Positions 59,000 to 64,000 of a DNA stretch of 64,000 nt are shown in pieces. The notes below the pieces were generated by a model. It did no database searches. It was not told where the DNA came from and was given only the letters and a program-made list of their open reading frames with translations. Location: NCBI GenBank assembly GCA_022497145.1, contig MU385867.1, forward strand, positions 62,001 to 126,000, given 5' to 3'. The position numbers and the translations under genes were made by a program. How positions within the stretch are numbered: the first letter of the stretch is position 1; each line of letters opens with the position of its first letter. The DNA comes from Rostrohypoxylon terebratum. Its lineage: Eukaryota; Ascomycota; Sordariomycetes; Xylariales; Hypoxylaceae.

Positions 59000-60628
59000 A
59001 TGGCACAACACGCCTTCAACCAGTTTGGCGGCGGCCAGAGTGCGGGCGGCGCTGGCGGCAGCGTTGATCCGAACGACCTGGCCATGTCCGGAACTTACGC
59101 CCCCTCATATTCCAACAACTTCAACGGAAACAACAACTCATCCAATTTCTTCAACGACGACGAGTTACTCGACACCCTCGGCAGCCCGACCGACCCCATG
59201 TCTAACCAACCTGGTATGCACAACCAAGGCCAGGAATTCGGTGGCATGAACGAGATGAATATGGGTTTCTCGCAGGGCATGTATGGTCACCAAGGTAGCC
59301 ATAACTTGCAGATGGACCAGTCTCACATGAATGGATATTCCAACACACCCGATGGCGATCCCATTCAGAGTCCATTTGTGCACAGCTTCAACCAAGCGCA
59401 ATTTCACCAAATGCAACAGCAACATCAACAGCCGTTTGGAAACTCTCTACAGTCGCCGATATCCTACTCCGGCTCCCCTTTAACTGGCTCTGACATGAAC
59501 AATGACGGCAACGACCCTAATTACTTAAATGCCAAGTCTCGTCCTCAACTCTCCCATACTATGCAACGCAAAGCTTCAAATACCCGAGGCCCTCTTACCC
59601 CGAAGACTGCTGCCGCCATGTCTAACTTGACGGTCAGCTCCCGAGAGCAGCCAGGTTTCGGTGCGCAACCGATACGAACTACAAACGGCCACCACGAGAA
59701 ATCTCCTTCGGCACAATGGATGCACACACCAAACAGCCTGTCTTCTTTCCCCGGATCCGGCTTCTCCTCGCCGATGCAGCATGGCATGCAAAACCCCCAG
59801 ATTACGGACGTATTGCTGAAGGGAGGCACCTCTATGCCTGCAAAACTAAACACGCCACCCAATGCCGTTTCATCGCAGGAGATGAAGAGGAAGCGGCGTC
59901 GTGAATCCCACAACCTTGTTGAGCGACGACGCCGTGATAATATCAATGAGAGGATTCAGGATCTTAGCAAGCTTGTTCCTACGCACCGCCTAGAAGACGA
60001 GAAGATCCGAAAGTTGATACAAAATGGGACACCACTATCCCCTAGCTTAACCGGAATCTCTCACCCAACACAAGCTACTTCCGGATTAGCCGGACCAGGC
60101 GCAAAGCGTGCTACTGGTGTTGGCAACATCACTACGGGCCTCCCCCTCGAAGAGAAGGACAAGGGCCCCAACAAGGGAGACATTCTCAACGGCGCAGTCA
60201 GCTGGACGAGAGACTTGATGTGGATGCTACATCTTAAGCTTCAACAGCATGAGGAGCTTGTCAACACTATAGTAGAACTTGGCGGCAGTCCCCCTCTTGA
60301 GCTCACCGAGGATGAAAAGCGCATGCAAACCGAGCTGATGGAGGCCATGGCCAAGAATGGCCCACACACTTTCTCATACTCACGCTTTGCCGGATCAGGT
60401 CTCCGAGTACCCTCGCATACCGACTACAGAGGTGACTCTGTAAATGGATCAGAGAGTGCGATTGCTGGCACCTCGGTTAGTCCCGACGGTCGGGATACTG
60501 TGGATCTTGCGGGGGATATGGGGGATGCTGGCCAATTTTGGAACGACCCGGATGATGACGGCAGTGGTCCAGCGTCGATCAATTTCAAGGAAGAGGATGA
60601 ATTCGGGATGGACCTCTCCCACGATTAA
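59000..60628 (+). CDS. bHLH transcription factor with extended loop
   Basis: Single exon, 542 aa, presumed nuclear. Residues 1-290 are Asn/Gln/Ser/Gly/Met-rich. The basic region and helix 1 are KRKRRRESHNLVERRRRDNI then NERIQDLSKLVP (296-327). The H304/E308/R312 triad is that of class B bHLH proteins that bind CACGTG-type E-boxes. Helix 2, KGDILNGAVSWTRDLMWMLH, begins only at about residue 392 and runs into a possible coiled-coil extension (LKLQQHEELVNTIVELG). The loop is thus about 65 residues, far longer than the usual 5-20. The C-terminus is acidic (NDPDDDG, FKEEDEFGMDLSHD). It reminds me of AnBH1-type fungal bHLH proteins, but the link is from memory and no symbol is given. A TATA box and CCAAT element lie about 140 bp upstream. 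Confidence 0.9.
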   Translation: MAQHAFNQFGGGQSAGGAGGSVDPNDLAMSGTYAPSYSNNFNGNNNSSNFFNDDELLDTLGSPTDPMSNQPGMHNQGQEFGGMNEMNMGFSQGMYGHQGSHNLQMDQSHMNGYSNTPDGDPIQSPFVHSFNQAQFHQMQQQHQQPFGNSLQSPISYSGSPLTGSDMNNDGNDPNYLNAKSRPQLSHTMQRKASNTRGPLTPKTAAAMSNLTVSSREQPGFGAQPIRTTNGHHEKSPSAQWMHTPNSLSSFPGSGFSSPMQHGMQNPQITDVLLKGGTSMPAKLNTPPNAVSSQEMKRKRRRESHNLVERRRRDNINERIQDLSKLVPTHRLEDEKIRKLIQNGTPLSPSLTGISHPTQATSGLAGPGAKRATGVGNITTGLPLEEKDKGPNKGDILNGAVSWTRDLMWMLHLKLQQHEELVNTIVELGGSPPLELTEDEKRMQTELMEAMAKNGPHTFSYSRFAGSGLRVPSHTDYRGDSVNGSESAIAGTSVSPDGRDTVDLAGDMGDAGQFWNDPDDDGSGPASINFKEEDEFGMDLSHD

Positions 60629-61872
60629 TGGCCTCTAGGCTTCTAGGCCTTTTACGTTCCTGCATCTTTCCAGCATTTTCTGGCGTTGACCAAGTTCCGA
60701 TTCCCCATTCGATTTTTGCGTTTTCGCCTTTCAAGCATCACACTTGACTCGGGATTTTCAGGCATTTTACTTCGGTCATTTCGGGTATCTCAGTCAAGGG
60801 TGGGAACATCACTGCATAGGGTGGCCATTTTAGGAGACCGGCGTTCTATCTTATCTCACCAGACAGTGGGAAACAGGCACGGAGCGGCCGGGAGTGGTTA
60901 TGGTTTTCATGGTTCTCGTCCGACATATCCGGGAGGGGGGGGGCGCAGGGCCAGGTCTTTCGCTTTTTTCGCTTTTTTTTTCCTCCGTACCCCTGCTCTC
61001 TCATCTTTCGCTGCTTTTACCTGTTTACTTCCTCGCGCGTCATTCATCTGCGGGCCGGGTTTGATTCATTTCTATGATACCTCGTGGATTACGGAGTTTA
61101 GGCCATCTGTTTTATCTTCTTCGGCTAAGGTCGTGTTATCTTTTGCATTTACATATTCACATTGTGGATGGTGGGAGTTTCGTTCCGAAGGTTCCCACAT
61201 GTAGCCGTCGCAATCCTCTTTGAGGGGGATTCAGGCATCTATCTTATGCTTTGTGTATTCGTTGATTTTCGAGGGAATCCGACTGGAGAGGAAAGAAAGG
61301 CATTACAAGTGATATATAAGCCGGGCAGTATAACGGGTTAACCCTTAATAATCATATTTATTCATATAAACTTGTGTGTCTGCCTGCTTGCACGTGAGAA
61401 CCCCTTTGCTAATTGCGACGACCGCGTACGTAGAAGGCTATATTAATAGTCCAAGATTCCAACACGGCTCTCCATGTAGGTACGTATTGGAGGAGGGAGG
61501 ATCCGGAAACATGAACCCGGCCCTTCCCGCCTATCCATATCCAGTCTGCATGCTGATGGACGGGCTCCCCAACCCTCTGACACACCCACATACAAAAGCT
61601 ACCTCAGTTCATGCTAGGGTACCAAAGTACTACCTATGTATATTATACGTCGTGCCCCATGTGGTATCGCCTCTCCAACCACGTGCGCCACTAGCATGTA
61701 CAAAAGTAGATGGAGATGACGTCAACTTTCGTACCAAGGCCCATATATCCATCCATCCATACCTAGTACATAAGCGCCCCCGGGCACTAGGTAGGTAGGT
61801 AGGTAGGGTCGAAGTAACCTACCCTGCCTAGTAGGTATGTAGGTATGTAGGTATCGACCGCGTAGGGACAGC
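60629..61872. other. Convergent intergenic region between the bHLH gene and npr3
   Basis: A 172-codon frame at 60686-61204 is featureless and probably 3' UTR. A G9 run lies near 60936-60944 and a poly-T run near 60975-60982. TAGG tetranucleotides and TAGGTATG units fill about 61788-61855, close to the npr3 stop codon. Confidence 0.5.
61788..61855. repeat. TAGG tetranucleotide and TAGGTATG repeats
   Basis: About five TAGG units, a short interruption, then three GTAGGTAT units. Slippage-prone, just 3' of the npr3 stop. Confidence 0.75.
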
Positions 61873-64000
61873 TTACCAGTGGCGCACGGTCAGGAGGTAC
61901 TCGCTCATGGAGTTCAGCAGGTTCCAGGCGTCGCGGCGCTTCATGTCCTCGTGCAGGGCGACGCGCTCGAGCGCGCTGCGGCCGTTGAAGTATTTCCAGA
62001 AGACGGGCCAGGCGGTGCGCGGGTTCAGGGGCGGGCCGGAGGCGGCGGAGGAGGATTTGGCGGATCTTGGGTTCGGGGCTATCCTTATGCTTTCGACTCC
62101 GGCTGTTAAGCTGCTGCTTGTTGTTGCTGTTGTTGTGGTGGTGGTGGTGGATGCGCCGTCTTTGCCCTTTTCGTTGGACGACGGCGAAGGGTGGGAGGAG
62201 CTGCTGGGACGTGTGGCGGCGGCGGAGACGGCGAGCGCGCCGTTCGAGGTATGGGTTACGCGCTCCGGGAGGCGGCGGCCGATCGCGGAGAGGTATCGCG
62301 AGTCCCGCTCGCCGACGCGGCCGGCGTCGACGATTATGTATGGGGATAGGTGCGCTAGGTGTGGCGCGTTGTTCACGGAGGGGTGCGCCGTGCGCTGCGG
62401 GACTGGACGTCGCGCGTGGGCCGCTGCTTTAGAAGCGGCGGCGAGGTGGGCGCGGGTCGCTAGGCGGGAGAGGCGCGCTTGCTCGGCTGCTTCTTCGCCA
62501 GCGGTTTTCTGGTGGGACGAGGAGGGCGGGAGTTGTAGGGTCGCGGTGGACGAGGCTAGGGATAGTGGAGTCGGGCCGTTTTCGTTAGAAGATGTGGTGC
62601 TGAGGCTCGTTCGGGGCCTGTCGTCTGGGTTGGTGTTACTGTTCCTGCTGCCGCTTCTAGGTTCAGGGGTCCCCGGCGAATCGGAGCGTGGGGGTGATGG
62701 AGGAGGCGATAAAGATACTTGGGAATGGGAGTCGGATTCCGTGGATGTACCTTCGGCTTCGGTCTTCGCATCGTTTTTCGCGCGCTCTATCTCTTCGGCC
62801 TCGAGCTCGTAGTCTACCTCGTACAAGATCTCGGGCCAGACAACGACATAGGCGAAAGTACACAACTGCGTCGCCCAGCCGCCGCGCATCAGCCAGGCTA
62901 ACATGGCTAGGTAGGTTGGGCGGTGGTTCTTGCTAGGCGCGAATAGTTTGTACGAACGTGGGGCGGCGGATAAGCTTGCGAGGAATTCGGGTAAGGGGGG
63001 TGCGAGCGGAAAGCACTTAGCCCAAGCCTGAGAGGCACGGGGAAGACGCGACATGTCGCTGTTCGGAGAGAGAATGTACACGTCGCGCGCATGCAAGGGT
63101 GGTATCGCGATAGCACGGCGCCAAAAGATAAAGTGCTGCGCGTATTTTCGGACTTGCGCTGGGGACAACGCGGTGCCTTGGCCGATTTGGTGAAAGCTAC
63201 AAATTCAGGATAAGTACAAGTAAAGGACGAGGAGTGTGAGACACTGAGATGTAACTTACGACATGGTCGGCTTCGAGAGCCGCACGAACTCAACCATCGC
63301 CGCGGTGGTCTCATCTGGATCAGCCTGCAGCTCCGCAATGATCTTCTTCTCTTCGCTCATCAGGAGCAGCGCGAAGTTCTTGTCAAGAAATGCAGGATCG
63401 CTCAGGCTTTCCTCCTCGACAAAGGAGTTGGCGGTGGTTATCCATAATCCCTTGGAACCGCTCTCATCGTCGGGGGGCAAGTCCTTAAGATAGAACGGCA
63501 CGGGTATCTGAACCGAGTGTGTTACCGTGCCTTCAGCCGTCTCTAATTGTAGTGCTGCGATCTTGTTGTGAGAGACGGCTTCGTAGACATCTTGCATAGA
63601 TGCTGCTAAAGAGGAGACATCCAGAATCTCCTTCCACAGAGTGCTCATCTTAGTCTCTTAAAACTTGTGTCAGTTCACCTATTCTCATGTTCGATGCAAA
63701 AACTCAAGCCACATACTTGATTCTCGGCCCTTATCCTTCATAGCTAAAATTCGCTTCGATTCTTTCCACACAAAATCGCTCTTCTGCTGGCTGTATTTGT
63801 AGGCCTTATTGATCTTCTTGAGAATATGGAGGTAAAGATTTTCACACAGCTCCTTAGCCTCATGTTTCTTAGGATTCAAAATGAAGACGAGGTTAAACAT
63901 AGTCATGCCACTCTTTTTCTCGTCCGGTTCTTCTGGCGTGATCCCGGCAGCAGCCTCCTCGGCCATGTCCCTAGTCTCGATCTGCGGTACATCGCTCGGA
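61873..64000 (-). CDS. npr3: Npr3, subunit of the Npr2-Npr3 (SEACIT/GATOR1) complex, 5' partial
   Basis: Part of the GTPase-activating complex that inhibits TORC1 through Gtr1 when amino acids or nitrogen are short; acts at the vacuole. Exons visible on the minus strand: 64000-63717 (open at the window end), 63656-63260 and 63196-61873, giving 667 residues without the N-terminus. Introns are GT-AG, 60 and 63 bp. Family features: TMFNLVFILNPKKHEAKELC, KYSQQKSDFVWKESKRILAM, SLAASMQDVYEAVSHNKIAA, then LSPAQVRKYAQHFIFWRRAI, IPPLHARDVYILSPNSDM, PTYLAMLAWLMRGGWATQLC, and the C-terminal RTAWPVFWKYFNGRSALERV with WNLLNSMSEYLLTVRHW. A long Ser/Pro/Thr- and Ala-rich insert of more than 200 residues separates the last two blocks. 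The 3' exon is strongly GC-biased. Whether the first in-window ATG (63966) is used is unlikely, since the frame continues upstream. Confidence 0.9.

Noticed and set aside
60686..61204. 172-codon ORF after the bHLH gene
   Set aside because: Composition and position fit the 3' untranslated region; no domain or homologue recognised.

Overview
The window reads as nuclear DNA of a filamentous ascomycete (Pezizomycotina, most likely Sordariomycetes). Genes are interrupted by short introns of roughly 50-310 bp with GTRNGT-type donors, CTAAC/CTGAC-like branch sites and CAG/TAG acceptors. The gene set is fungal: a Zn2Cys6 regulator, an FlbC-type C2H2 regulator, a DUF3824-type protein and a fungal acetate kinase. 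There are no bacterial operons, CRISPR arrays, rRNA genes or convincing tRNA genes. Exon limits were placed by eye from splice signals, frame and remembered family conservation; none was checked by alignment or transcripts. Statements about homologues are from memory.

Layout. 327-1769 (+) Tex1/THOC3. 3340-6419 (+) Zn2Cys6 transcription factor. 8642-11166 (+) a seven-exon gene joining a Pro/Gln/His-rich, zinc-finger-like N-terminus to a complete glutathione S-transferase. 14071-16227 (+) a DUF3824-like SR/glycine-zipper protein. 18776-20800 (-) Clf1 and 21445-23396 (+) Prp31, divergent across 644 bp. About 9.6 kb then holds no recognisable gene. 33000-33827 (+) FlbC. 36168-37418 (-) acetate kinase. 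40005-40741 (+) a small secreted six-cysteine protein, next to an assembly gap flanked by homopolymers and a duplicated 67-bp unit. 42911-45572 (-) a La-domain RNA-binding protein. 50790-52006 (-) Sft2. 59000-60628 (+) a bHLH transcription factor. 61873-64000 (-) Npr3, whose 5' end lies beyond the window.

How the genes relate. There is no biosynthetic cluster. Several genes serve RNA metabolism (Tex1 in mRNA export, Clf1 and Prp31 in the spliceosome, the La-domain protein). Three are DNA-binding regulators, and the GST fusion may be a fourth. Sft2 acts in Golgi traffic, Npr3 in TORC1 control and acetate kinase in C2 metabolism. Gene density is low, with several 2-10 kb gene-free stretches full of short TAGG/CCTA-based palindromes and microsatellites. 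The most unusual items are the zinc-finger-like/GST fusion with its open 254-bp intron, the six-cysteine secreted protein beside the defective assembly patch, the bHLH protein with a very long loop, and the dispersed CCTAGG palindromes.
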